Source: Acidobacteriaceae bacterium
Lineage (GTDB): Bacteria > Acidobacteriota > Terriglobia > Terriglobales > Acidobacteriaceae
Direction: 5' to 3'
Length of the DNA: 17,910 nucleotides
Assembly: GCA_027307295.1 (NCBI GenBank)
Contig: DAHUXF010000015.1
Span: 1 to 17,910 of the forward strand
The position numbers and the translations under genes were made by a program. Below are positions 7,708 through 15,092 of the stretch, piece after piece. How positions within the stretch are numbered: position 1 is the stretch's first letter; each line of letters begins with the position of its first letter. The notes beneath the pieces are model-generated. The model was given only the letters and a program-made list of their open reading frames with translations, did no database searches and had not been told where the DNA came from.

Positions 7708-9663
7708 ATGCCGCTGACCTGGATTGATTGGCTCGTAATCGCAGGATATCTGCTGATCAATCTAGTGATCGGCATGTATTACCGGAGACGCGCCAGCGGC
7801 AACACCGAAGAGTTCTTCCTTTCCGGGCGCGAGGTTTCCTGGTGGCTCGCCGGGACCTCCATGGTGGCAACCACGTTTGCCGCGGACACTCCGCTGCTGG
7901 TAAGCGGATTGGTGGCCACGCAGGGCATCGCCGGCAACTGGATCTGGTGGAGCATGTGCCTGAGCGGCATGCTCACTGTGTTTTTCTTTGCTCGCTACTG
8001 GCGGCGGGCTGAGGTCCTGACCGATGTGGAGCTGGCGGAACTCCGTTATAGCGGCAAACCCGCTGCGTTTCTGCGGGGCTTTAAAGCTGTCTATCTCGGA
8101 TTGATGATGAACTGCCTCATTCTTGGCTGGGTAACAAACGCCATGGTGAGCATTATCTCCGTGCTGCTGGGACCGGCGATTGCCGAAGGCCGCGTGCTCC
8201 AGTTCACGATGGGCGGTCACAATTTGTTGCACTACACCTTTGGGTCGCCGCAACACACAGCCTTGCTGATATGCGTGTTTGTCTTGATTCCCTTCACCGG
8301 CATCTATACGTCGCTGGGTGGACTGTGGGGCGTGCTGGTTACAGACTTATTTCAGTTCATATTAAAGATGGTGATGGTGGTAGTGCTGGCGTGGGCCGCA
8401 GTGTCAAAGATCGGCGGCATGGCGGCGCTGAAGTTGCAGCTCAGCAATGTGAGCAACGCTACGCACGGTGAAACGCCGGTCTCCGATCCACTGGCATTTC
8501 TGCCGAACATGCATCTCGGCTGGACCAGCAATTCCCTCTGGACGCTGCCACTTCTGACGTTCGTTACTTATCTAGCTGTGCAGTGGTGGTCAGCATGGTA
8601 TCCCGGCGCGGAACCCGGCGGCGGTGGTTACGTTGCGCAGCGCATGTTCTCTGCTAAAAATGAAAAGCATTCGCTGGGCGCGACCTTGTGGTTCAACATC
8701 GCGCATTATGCGTTGCGTCCATGGCCATGGATTATCACGGGCCTGGTTGCTTTGGCTGTCTATTCGCCGCATGGAGGGTTGCATCCTAGCGCGGAGTTTG
8801 GCGCTAATCCGCAGCAGGGCTACGTAATGGTGCTGCGCGACTATCTTCCCCCGGCATTGCGTGGATTCATGGTCGCCGCTTTTCTGGCGGCCTATATGTC
8901 AACCCTGGGGACGCAACTGAACTGGGGCGTCTCTTATCTGGTGAGTGATTTCTACCGGCGTTTCATCGTGCGCCAGCAGACTGAGCGGCACTACGTAAGG
9001 GCGGGCAAGATATTCACCATTGTTCTGGTGCTGGCCAGTGGTTATGTGGCAGGGCAGCTCACGTCCATACGGCAGGGCTGGCAGATCGTACTCAATCTGG
9101 GGATCGGCACCGGGGCCGTGTACATTCTGCGCTGGTACTGGTGGCGCATCAATGCGTGGAGCGAAATTACCGCCATGAGCATGGCAGCCGCCATCACTTT
9201 GGCGTTGAGCCGTGCGCACTTCACCGGCGATGACGCCGTGGTGTTTGCCAAGACCGCCTTGATTACGGCCACCGGAACCACCGCCACATGGCTCCTGGCC
9301 ACCTTTCTGACGCGGCCTGAGCCGGAAAAAACTCTGGTTGCGTTCTACCGGCGGGTACATCCCACGGTATATGGCTGGCGGAATATTGCCGGGAAAGCGC
9401 CGGAACTCCAACCCATCAGAGATTTGTCCGCCAATGGATTGGATTGGGTGCTGGGCTGTGTATTTGTATACGCAGCGTTGTTCGGAATCGGCAAGATGAT
9501 ATTTGGCGAGCCACAGGTTGGCGTGCCGTTGTTATTGATTGCCGCCGTTGCGGCGTATCTGGTCTTCTGGCATCTCTCGCGGCGAGGATGGCAGACACTT
9601 TCCGGCATCCAGCCGGACGCAAGCACGGCAAGTGTTGAAGAGATGCAGCCAGTGCGGGACTGA
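7708..9663 (+). CDS. Sodium:solute symporter (SSS family) transporter
   Basis: A 651-residue polytopic inner-membrane protein. ATG 7708 has AGGGAG 5 nt upstream; an earlier in-frame TTG (7639) lacks such a site and would add a non-membrane tail. It opens with a hydrophobic helix (LVIAGYLLINLVIG), then FFLSGREVSWWLAGTSMVATTFAADTP, the conserved first helices of the SSS/LeuT-fold family. Later AAFLAAYMSTLGTQLNWG followed by SDFYRRF matches the family's sodium-site helix, including the Ser-Thr pair. Many further hydrophobic segments follow, giving about 13-15 helices in all. It should couple sodium entry to uptake of a sugar or related solute. Substrate is not readable from sequence; placement between the outer-membrane receptor and the GlmS-like enzyme suggests an amino sugar. 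The SIS gene starts 25 bp downstream, so the two are probably co-transcribed. Confidence 0.93.
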   Translation: MPLTWIDWLVIAGYLLINLVIGMYYRRRASGNTEEFFLSGREVSWWLAGTSMVATTFAADTPLLVSGLVATQGIAGNWIWWSMCLSGMLTVFFFARYWRRAEVLTDVELAELRYSGKPAAFLRGFKAVYLGLMMNCLILGWVTNAMVSIISVLLGPAIAEGRVLQFTMGGHNLLHYTFGSPQHTALLICVFVLIPFTGIYTSLGGLWGVLVTDLFQFILKMVMVVVLAWAAVSKIGGMAALKLQLSNVSNATHGETPVSDPLAFLPNMHLGWTSNSLWTLPLLTFVTYLAVQWWSAWYPGAEPGGGGYVAQRMFSAKNEKHSLGATLWFNIAHYALRPWPWIITGLVALAVYSPHGGLHPSAEFGANPQQGYVMVLRDYLPPALRGFMVAAFLAAYMSTLGTQLNWGVSYLVSDFYRRFIVRQQTERHYVRAGKIFTIVLVLASGYVAGQLTSIRQGWQIVLNLGIGTGAVYILRWYWWRINAWSEITAMSMAAAITLALSRAHFTGDDAVVFAKTALITATGTTATWLLATFLTRPEPEKTLVAFYRRVHPTVYGWRNIAGKAPELQPIRDLSANGLDWVLGCVFVYAALFGIGKMIFGEPQVGVPLLLIAAVAAYLVFWHLSRRGWQTLSGIQPDASTASVEEMQPVRD

Positions 9664-9688
9664 ACTGTACAGTTAGAGGGGGCCACAA

Positions 9689-10846
9689 GTGTCGCGAAGC
9701 AATGGAGTCGGGAGTGGGAGCGTGAAAGCAGGCAAAGGTAAAGATGGCTTTGCGCACTACATGATCAAAGAAATTTACGATCAGCCGGAGGCCGTGCGTA
9801 CCGTCATTGAAGATAACCTGGGCCGGGATGGACAAATACCGCACCTTGGACTTTCCGATGAATTGATTCGCTCGTTCAGCAAGATCACCATTGCCGCCAG
9901 CGGCTCCAGCCGCCATGCCGGAATGGTAGGCGAATTCATGCTGGAGCGCATGGTAGGTCTCGATGTGGAAGTGGACTTTGCCAGCCAATACTGTTATCGC
10001 AATCCCGTGGTTGCGCCCCATGAACTTACAATCTTCCCTTCGCAGTCGGGCACTACCATTGACACCATTACGGCATTGCAGGTGGCGCGGCGCAAGGGCG
10101 CATGTTCACTGGCTATCTGTAACGTCCCGGAAACGCCGCTCACGCAACTTGCCGACGCGACTTTGCTGACGCATGCCGGAGAAGAGGTGGCGATTGCAGC
10201 TACCAAGAGTTTTACAACGCAGCTGACCGCGCTGTTTCTTTTCTCCGCGCATCTTGCCCGGATACGTTCCACCATGAATCATGCCGCCGAAGTGGCATTG
10301 CAAGCGCTGCCTACGCTGCCGGAACTGATTGAGAAGGCCCTGGAAACCGATGTGCCCTGCCTGGAGTTCGCCCGGCAGCTCCACAAATATAAGGACTTCA
10401 TTTATATGGGACGCGACATTGACTACCCAATCGCACTGGAGGGCGCGCTGAAACTGAAAGAGGTCTCCTACATCCATGCAGAGGGTTATCCCACAGGCGA
10501 GCTGAAGCACGGCCCCACCGCGCTGGTGAATGAGCAACTGCCGATTGTGGTGCTGGCAACGCAGGACCGTCATGATCCTGATTCAGTACTGCGTTACGGT
10601 AAAACTGTGGCCAGCATTCGCGAATTTATTGAGCGCGAAATTCCCGTCCTGGCCATCGCCAGCGAGACGGACACCGAGTTGCAGAAGATCGCGCCCTGTA
10701 TCCTGCGGGTGCCGGAAGCTCCCGCGCTATTGCAACCGATCGTTGAAGTAATCCCTCTGCAATTTCTGGCTTATCACATCGCTGTATTGTGCGGGCGGAA
10801 CATTGATCGTCCGCGCCATCTTTCAAAATCGGTGGTAATCGAGTAA
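9689..10846 (+). CDS. Double-SIS-domain GlmS-like protein lacking the glutaminase domain (probable glucosamine-6-phosphate deaminase, NagB-II type)
   Basis: 385 residues. GTG start at 9689 with AGAGGGGG 6 nt upstream. After a short basic and Gly-rich tail it begins at HYMIKEIYDQP, exactly where the GlmS isomerase half begins, so the N-terminal glutamine amidotransferase domain and its nucleophile Cys are absent. Two SIS domains are visible. Phosphosugar-binding motifs are PSQSGTT (117-123) and AIAATKSFTTQ (168-178), followed by YPIALEGALKLKEVSYIHAE and GELKHGP. Residues matching E. coli GlmS Glu488, His504 and Lys603 are kept as Glu258, His274 and Lys380. Without glutaminase, such proteins are known to work catabolically, turning glucosamine-6-phosphate into fructose-6-phosphate plus ammonia (NagB-II). 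AgaS-like or fructosamine-phosphate activity remains possible. Placement after the symporter fits the final step of amino-sugar catabolism. Confidence 0.9.
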   Translation: MSRSNGVGSGSVKAGKGKDGFAHYMIKEIYDQPEAVRTVIEDNLGRDGQIPHLGLSDELIRSFSKITIAASGSSRHAGMVGEFMLERMVGLDVEVDFASQYCYRNPVVAPHELTIFPSQSGTTIDTITALQVARRKGACSLAICNVPETPLTQLADATLLTHAGEEVAIAATKSFTTQLTALFLFSAHLARIRSTMNHAAEVALQALPTLPELIEKALETDVPCLEFARQLHKYKDFIYMGRDIDYPIALEGALKLKEVSYIHAEGYPTGELKHGPTALVNEQLPIVVLATQDRHDPDSVLRYGKTVASIREFIEREIPVLAIASETDTELQKIAPCILRVPEAPALLQPIVEVIPLQFLAYHIAVLCGRNIDRPRHLSKSVVIE

Positions 10847-11139
10847 ACCGAAATCAGCCAACGGCGTGACATCCGCAGGGTAAAGAAAGTTCAAGATCTC
10901 ATCGAGCCGATCCCTGGCCATACGCAGTATGCCGAAGGAATGGCGCTCAGGAGTCGTGATGATGGGCCGTTGAGCTGTTCCTGCCATTGGCTTTCAAGTT
11001 CGCTCTGATGAGATGGCTTCTCTCACTATGGAACAGATACTCAGCCAACAGGACAGACTGGCAATCATCTTCATGGTAGGATGCATTTAGCATACGGATG
11101 GCGAACGCCGAGCTTTGGCCTACAATAAGAGAACAGCTT
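10847..11139. other. Non-coding interval downstream of the SIS gene
   Basis: 293 bp with no supportable gene. A short symmetric element CATAC-gca-GTATG lies at 10919-10931. A 22-codon ATG frame (10940-11008) has no properly spaced ribosome site. TACAAT at 11121-11126 could be a -10 box for the small downstream gene, but I see no matching -35. No intrinsic terminator is obvious after the SIS stop codon. Confidence 0.4.
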
Positions 11140-11403
11140 ATGACATCGATTCGGGAATACAGTTGTGAAATTTGTGGAACTGTCACCAGCAATCCTACGC
11201 ACTGGTTTGTGATTCAATGCGGAAATCTTGAGCTCACAATCATTAAATGGAATGATGAGGCTGCAAATGCGCCAGGCGCGCGGCACTTTTGCGGAGAAGC
11301 CCACGCGCAAATTTACATCAGCCGGTGGTTTGAATCGATATGCTCACCGCCAAGGCCTAATTACCTGCGGGCCTCAGTTACGCGTACTGGATCAAGCTCG
11401 TAA
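11140..11403 (+). CDS. Small Cys/His-rich hypothetical protein
   Basis: 87 residues from ATG 11140. An in-frame ATG at 11098 would add 14 residues. Neither start has a good ribosome site, and I favour the later one because the Cys motif then lies near the N-terminus. Visible features are CEIC near the start (CxxC), a hydrophobic, Trp-containing middle (HWFVIQCG, ELTIIKWND) and HFCGEAHA, which supplies a second Cys/His pair. The CxxC...Cx3H spacing resembles a small treble-clef or zinc-ribbon fold, so metal binding is plausible but unproven. I do not recognise a named family. It stands alone between the amino-sugar locus and a convergent phosphoesterase gene. Protein-like composition is the main reason for calling it. 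Confidence 0.5.
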   Translation: MTSIREYSCEICGTVTSNPTHWFVIQCGNLELTIIKWNDEAANAPGARHFCGEAHAQIYISRWFESICSPPRPNYLRASVTRTGSSS

Positions 11404-11478
11404 ATCGGAAACCCCATGCTTGTTTTGCTGCAAAGGCGTTAGCTTCATTCAAAAACCGCGAACCGGCAATACTTCCCC

Positions 11479-11523
11479 ACCCAGGTGCGAACTGAAAATT
11501 TAAATCTCAATCCGCACCTTGGT
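11479..11523. terminator. Inverted repeat between convergent genes, possible bidirectional terminator
   Basis: AGGTGCG (11483-11489) pairs perfectly with CGCACCT (11513-11519). After one mismatch, ACC (11479-11481) pairs with GGT (11521-11523). The 23-nt loop is AT-rich. It lies between the stop codons of the small Cys/His gene and the phosphoesterase, where a shared terminator would be expected, but neither side has a T-run. Together with flanking bases it accounts for the 138-bp gap (11404-11541). Confidence 0.35.
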
Positions 11524-11541
11524 TATGAGGGAGTGATCTCT

Positions 11542-13119
11542 CTAATGGCGGGTAGTCGTACCCTTTATTAATAAAGATTTGACCGATTGCTTTGCCCCGG
11601 AAACCACCTGTGCCGCCGACGGCGCAACACCTGCTGCCCCTGGACATGCTTGAACAGTCGTTGACACGTTCGTCTGCAGGAAAAGTGTTCCTGACTTGCC
11701 ATTAAACGTGGTTTTAATGTTGAAATTCAGTGGCGTTCCGGGGGAAGCATTACCGCTCAATCCAGATGTCCATAACGGACCATCGAAAGTATCAATATCC
11801 ACGCTGGAATAGTTGGAGATGAAGGTACGGGCCGTACGCGCCAATACACATTCGGTTCCGCTAATCACTTGCTGGCATTGTCCTGGCGGGAAACCCGGAT
11901 TGCTTAAAGAAGCCCCTTGCCCACTAAAATTGATTTGCACGTCAAGCGGCCGGTCAATTGGATCACCGATTTCCGCGATCTGTATGGTAGCTGGTGCACC
12001 GCTGGTACAATCGCTTACAAGCTGATTATTCTTGGTGAAGACGGGATTCACCTGAGAAAAATCGAAGAAGTTGCCAAGCTGTACATCAAGCGCCTGTACA
12101 CGATCCATATCCACTCGCGGTGTAGGCGTGAGCGGTTGTCCATCCAGTGCAATCAGGTTCAGGGACTCCACTCCCTGGTCAGAAACAGTTAGCACTGACA
12201 CATGATCAACATCGCCCGCCCTCCTGCTGCCGTTTTTCTTGAGACCGCCTGTAGCGCCAACAGACAGATAATGGATGCCGTCAAATACTCCTGCTGTCTG
12301 GTTATAATGAAGATGTCCCGAGATTACCGCTGCTACTGGATACTTCTTCAGCAGGTTATGTACTCTCTGCCAGCCGCTGGCATGATACCAAAGCGGTTGA
12401 TGCACCCATACAATGATGCCTCGAGCGCTGGCATGAGCGGCCAAATCAGCCTGCAAAAAGGCAAACTGGTCATCGTAAACCTGCGACAAGAAGATATTGC
12501 CAAATCGAGAATCAGAGAAAAGGGCCCCAAACGAATAGAGTGAGATGAAGTGAAATCCCTGCATGTCAAAGCTGTACCACGGATGCACTGCGAATGCAGG
12601 AACCCGCTGTCCGTAAAGCTGCTGGAAAAGCTGCTCTCTGGAATGGTCGGGTGAATCCTGCTGAAACACGGGTGGATTAACATCATGGTCTCCGGCAGTG
12701 AGGTACCAGGGAACCGGCAGCTGATCAAGAATACCCGTGGCCTGATTAAAGAGTGCCGTCACCTGCGCAGGGGTCTCGGAACTTTCCACCAGGTCCCCCA
12801 CATGAAGCACTACATCGAGCGGCTGGCTGGAAAGCGCATTTACGCCCTGTTGCAACACCCCATAGGCAGCCTGTATGTCAACGGCAAACGTTTGATCCCC
12901 AATAAGTCCGATTCGAATTGGAGGTAGAGCGGTCGCCGGAGTGGCAATGGCCGCTGGAGCGTTCCGAATTATGCTGGAGCTATTCTCTTCGGGATCAGCA
13001 GTAGCATTTTGACCGAAGAGCACAAGTGGGCACAGGGCCAACAAAATTACAGCAGCCGCCCGTAATGGATAGCATACAGTTGGTTCTGCGACGAATAAGG
13101 ATTTGTTTTTTCTAGGCAT
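11542..13119 (-). CDS. Secreted metallophosphoesterase, calcineurin / purple-acid-phosphatase-like, with unidentified C-terminal domain
   Basis: 525 residues. ATG at 13119 has AGGA 5 nt upstream. A basic N-terminus and hydrophobic stretch (AAAVILLALCPLVLFG, about 21-36) form a signal peptide or membrane anchor. The catalytic domain spans about 68-325. Metal-site motifs are GDQT (Asp75), GDL (Asp109), GDHD (143-146), WVH (His240) and GHLH (268-271). Family members hydrolyse phosphate mono- or diesters with two metals. Two ligand positions are unusual: the first motif has Thr where DxH enzymes have His, and GDHD replaces the common GNHD, putting Asp for the metal-binding Asn. A segment from about 364 to the end, rich in beta-type sequence and holding Cys371, 415, 424 and 492, matches no domain I recognise. 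The gene stands alone, far from any co-directional neighbour. Substrate is unknown. Confidence 0.85.
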   Translation of the reverse strand: MPRKNKSLFVAEPTVCYPLRAAAVILLALCPLVLFGQNATADPEENSSSIIRNAPAAIATPATALPPIRIGLIGDQTFAVDIQAAYGVLQQGVNALSSQPLDVVLHVGDLVESSETPAQVTALFNQATGILDQLPVPWYLTAGDHDVNPPVFQQDSPDHSREQLFQQLYGQRVPAFAVHPWYSFDMQGFHFISLYSFGALFSDSRFGNIFLSQVYDDQFAFLQADLAAHASARGIIVWVHQPLWYHASGWQRVHNLLKKYPVAAVISGHLHYNQTAGVFDGIHYLSVGATGGLKKNGSRRAGDVDHVSVLTVSDQGVESLNLIALDGQPLTPTPRVDMDRVQALDVQLGNFFDFSQVNPVFTKNNQLVSDCTSGAPATIQIAEIGDPIDRPLDVQINFSGQGASLSNPGFPPGQCQQVISGTECVLARTARTFISNYSSVDIDTFDGPLWTSGLSGNASPGTPLNFNIKTTFNGKSGTLFLQTNVSTTVQACPGAAGVAPSAAQVVSGAKQSVKSLLIKGTTTRH

Positions 13120-13166
13120 AGCAGTCCTCTCTTTAGAAGTTTCTAATAATGCGGGCTACGTCCTTT

Positions 13167-13202
13167 GGCTTAGCCATATATATGTATATTTAGGACTAAG
13201 CC
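13167..13202. repeat. Inverted repeat in the phosphoesterase leader
   Basis: GGCTTAG (13167-13173) and CTAAGCC (13196-13202), 7 bp perfect, with a 22-nt AT-rich spacer. The spacer includes the palindrome CATATATATG (13175-13184). It lies about 48-83 nt upstream of the phosphoesterase ATG. Confidence 0.5.
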
Positions 13203-13225
13203 GCGCAGGGGCTAGGAAGTAAGCA

Positions 13226-13263
13226 GATATTCATTCGAGCTAGATCAAAAAAATATGAATATC
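13226..13263. repeat. Nine-bp perfect inverted repeat
   Basis: GATATTCAT (13226-13234) and ATGAATATC (13255-13263), perfect over 9 bp with a 20-nt spacer. It is the longest perfect inverted repeat I found in this non-coding stretch. Confidence 0.6.
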
Positions 13264-13296
13264 ACATTTTGAAATAGTGCACAACATTAACACTAC

Positions 13297-13330
13297 TCAT
13301 ACTATAGTATTTGTCTGTTCACAAGTATGA
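13297..13330. repeat. Inverted repeat with nested 12-bp palindrome
   Basis: TCATACT (13297-13303) and AGTATGA (13324-13330) are separated by 20 nt. The left arm overlaps the perfect palindrome ATACTATAGTAT (13299-13310), so two alternative pairings share bases. Confidence 0.5.
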
Positions 13331-13476
13331 TATTTTGGCGAAAAGACTTTTTTATTCCCACAACGGAACTTATAGGTTTCCAAACAAAAACACTGCCTAT
13401 GGTTTAGTAACGAAAGCTAGCCTGGTTGCACTTAATAAACTATATGAACATGTTTGCTTAAACACTATATTGGTTA

Positions 13477-13504
13477 TATCCGGCGAATGAGCATCTACCG
13501 GATA
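13477..13504. repeat. Seven-bp perfect inverted repeat
   Basis: TATCCGG (13477-13483) and CCGGATA (13498-13504), 14-nt spacer. A smaller stem, TGTTT-gctt-AAACA, lies just to the left at 13451-13464. Confidence 0.45.
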
Positions 13505-13521
13505 ATGACCGCATGCACTTC

Positions 13522-13551
13522 TCAAATGAGACGCGAATGCGTCATCATTGA
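13522..13551. terminator. Hairpin downstream of the cob operon, possible terminator
   Basis: GACGC (13530-13534) and GCGTC (13539-13543) form a perfect stem with a GAAT loop. ATGA/TCAT and TCA/TGA extend it to 12 bp, with one bulged A on each side. It lies about 130 nt downstream of the cobC stop in the transcribed direction. Only a short TCATTT follows on the minus strand, so terminator function is uncertain. Confidence 0.35.
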
Positions 13552-13682
13552 GCCTCTCTTGGGATCCTTGCAGGAAAGCGGAATCATAAGTAGGTCAATG
13601 CATGAGCACATGGGATTCGCATGATGGATGGCACGGTGATCAGAACATTAATGAGCATACCCGGCTCTGGTGGGAGAAAAGC

Positions 13683-14309
13683 TCATCCATTAATTAGGCG
13701 AACAACCGGCTCTCTATCGAAGTAGTCGATAATGTTGATCGCCGCATAGGCCTGATCGATGCGGAAGACAAACTCATCTGGAATCCTCATTGCTTCCGCA
13801 AGTATGATTCGGTTTGTCCCTCCATGAGAGATGGCCACAACCGTCTGCCGGCTGTGGACACTGCGCACAAACTCCTTGAATTTCAAGACCCGGGTTTTCA
13901 TTTCGGCAAAGCTTTCGCCCTGGGGAAATCTGACCTCCGCAGGATGCTCCATCCATGATCTATATTCTTCAGGATAAGTCCGCTCGATTTCTTCGTACCT
14001 GAGGCCTTCAAAGCTTCCGAAATTGATCTCTTGCAAGTCGGGGCTGAAAATAGGCTTTAATCCCAGGCACGGGCCGGCGATTGCGGCGCTTTCTGAGGCA
14101 CGTCTGAGAGGGCTTGCATACAGCGCTTCTGCGCCAAGACTCCGCACCAAATTTAGTTTGGTTTCAATCTGGGCTCGTCCCCGTTCGGATAAACCGACAT
14201 CGAGACTGCCATAGCATCTTCCTTTTGCCGACTGGTCTGGCTCGCCATGGCGGACCAGAATAAGCCGCAAGGAATATCCCGCCGGAAGCTCACTAATCAA
14301 GCATTGCAT
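13683..14309 (-). CDS. cobC: Histidine-phosphatase-family protein, probable alpha-ribazole-5'-phosphate phosphatase
   Basis: 208 residues. The phosphoglycerate-mutase-like catalytic set is visible: LVRHGE with His21 as expected phosphoenzyme nucleophile, SPLRR (Arg70), QEINFGSFEG (Glu95) and SHGGTNR (His163). CobC removes the 5'-phosphate from alpha-ribazole phosphate or adenosylcobalamin phosphate at the end of nucleotide-loop assembly. Sequence alone shows only the phosphatase superfamily; the cobamide role rests on being the last gene of a cob operon. The ATG at 14309 lies 3 nt after the cobS stop and has no clear ribosome site, so it is probably translationally coupled. The first about 12 residues precede the conserved core and a later start is possible. 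Confidence 0.85.
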   Translation of the reverse strand: MQCLISELPAGYSLRLILVRHGEPDQSAKGRCYGSLDVGLSERGRAQIETKLNLVRSLGAEALYASPLRRASESAAIAGPCLGLKPIFSPDLQEINFGSFEGLRYEEIERTYPEEYRSWMEHPAEVRFPQGESFAEMKTRVLKFKEFVRSVHSRQTVVAISHGGTNRIILAEAMRIPDEFVFRIDQAYAAINIIDYFDREPVVRLING

Positions 14310-14312
14310 CTT

Positions 14313-15092
14313 TTATGAAACCAGAATTGCGCCCGCAGCCAGCACCAGCGTTTCGCTCAATTCAATGTTCGCGCCTATGGTATCTCCAGTAATCCCCTGG
14401 ATCTTTCTTTTGCAAAGCCAAATATTGCTGATGGTGACAACAGCAAACAGGAGCAACGGTATAACGGCCTGCCAGCGGATAAGCCAGACTGCAAGGCCGA
14501 CAGCGGTTAGACTACTCACGAAAAGCTCGAAGATACCCACATTCTGAACAGCCCTGCCCAACCCGCCTTCGCTTCGCGCATAAGGCAACATAAAGCCGAG
14601 CACCGCGGCGGAGGCGCGGCCAAGAGCAGGCGCAATTACAAGGAAGCGGCAGGCGGCATTTTGTTCAATCAAAGTAGAGATGCTGGCTACCTTCATAATT
14701 AACACTAACGTCAATGCTATGCTTCCGTAGGCTCCGATGGCATGATCGCGCATGATGCGAAGGACATCTTCCCGGGATCGCCCTCCTCCGAATCCATCCG
14801 ACATATCGGCAATTCCATCCAGGTGCAGAGCGCCCGTAATCAAGACACCCAGCGCTACGATAATGACTGCCAGGATGGGCGCAGGCCAAGCGTGAAAATG
14901 CCCGGAGCGTTGTCCCATCCAATGCAGCACTCGCCCTGCGGCCGCCAATACTCCACATTGCATGGCCCCAATGCCCGCGCCAACCAGAGGAAAAAAAGCA
15001 GTTGCGCGGCCTACATCAATCCCTTCAAGGTTCCATTTTCCCGGCACTGGCAGGCGGGTCAAGAACATAACAGCCGCCACAAGCCGTTTCAT
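14313..15092 (-). CDS. cobS: Adenosylcobinamide-GDP ribazoletransferase (cobalamin synthase)
   Basis: A 259-residue multi-pass inner-membrane enzyme. It joins activated adenosylcobinamide-GDP to alpha-ribazole or its phosphate. Clear family motifs are FLTRLPVPG at the N-terminus, the Asp-rich GALHLDGIADMSDGFGG followed by REDVLRIMRDHAIGAYG (probable metal and substrate site), and GITGDTIGA near the C-terminus. Hydrophobic stretches fill the intervening sequence. The ATG at 15092 overlaps the cobT stop by 4 nt (ATGA) and has AAGG 7 nt upstream, within cobT. Length is normal for CobS (about 250 residues). Confidence 0.96.
   Translation of the reverse strand: MKRLVAAVMFLTRLPVPGKWNLEGIDVGRATAFFPLVGAGIGAMQCGVLAAAGRVLHWMGQRSGHFHAWPAPILAVIIVALGVLITGALHLDGIADMSDGFGGGRSREDVLRIMRDHAIGAYGSIALTLVLIMKVASISTLIEQNAACRFLVIAPALGRASAAVLGFMLPYARSEGGLGRAVQNVGIFELFVSSLTAVGLAVWLIRWQAVIPLLLFAVVTISNIWLCKRKIQGITGDTIGANIELSETLVLAAGAILVS

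Larger units (their letters stand above)
13120..13682. other. AT-rich non-coding region dense in inverted repeats, upstream of the phosphoesterase
   Basis: 563 bp between the phosphoesterase start and the cobC stop, both on the minus strand. It should hold the phosphoesterase promoter and the cob operon 3' end. Base composition is much more AT-rich than the flanking genes over about 13140-13480. Perfect inverted repeats are listed separately. A 45-codon ATG frame (13487-13624, plus strand) has no ribosome site and is not called. No promoter is clear enough to assign. Confidence 0.6.

Noticed and set aside
10940..11008. 22-codon frame after the SIS gene
   Set aside because: The purine-rich AAGGA directly abuts the ATG, the product is tiny and there is no supporting context.
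13487..13624. 45-codon plus-strand frame in the repeat-rich intergenic region
   Set aside because: No ribosome site, overlap with two inverted repeats and no recognisable protein features.
13120..13682. Cobalamin or other known riboswitch in the intergenic region
   Set aside because: No B12-box-like or other conserved riboswitch core is recognisable by eye, and the region is downstream of the cob operon, not upstream.
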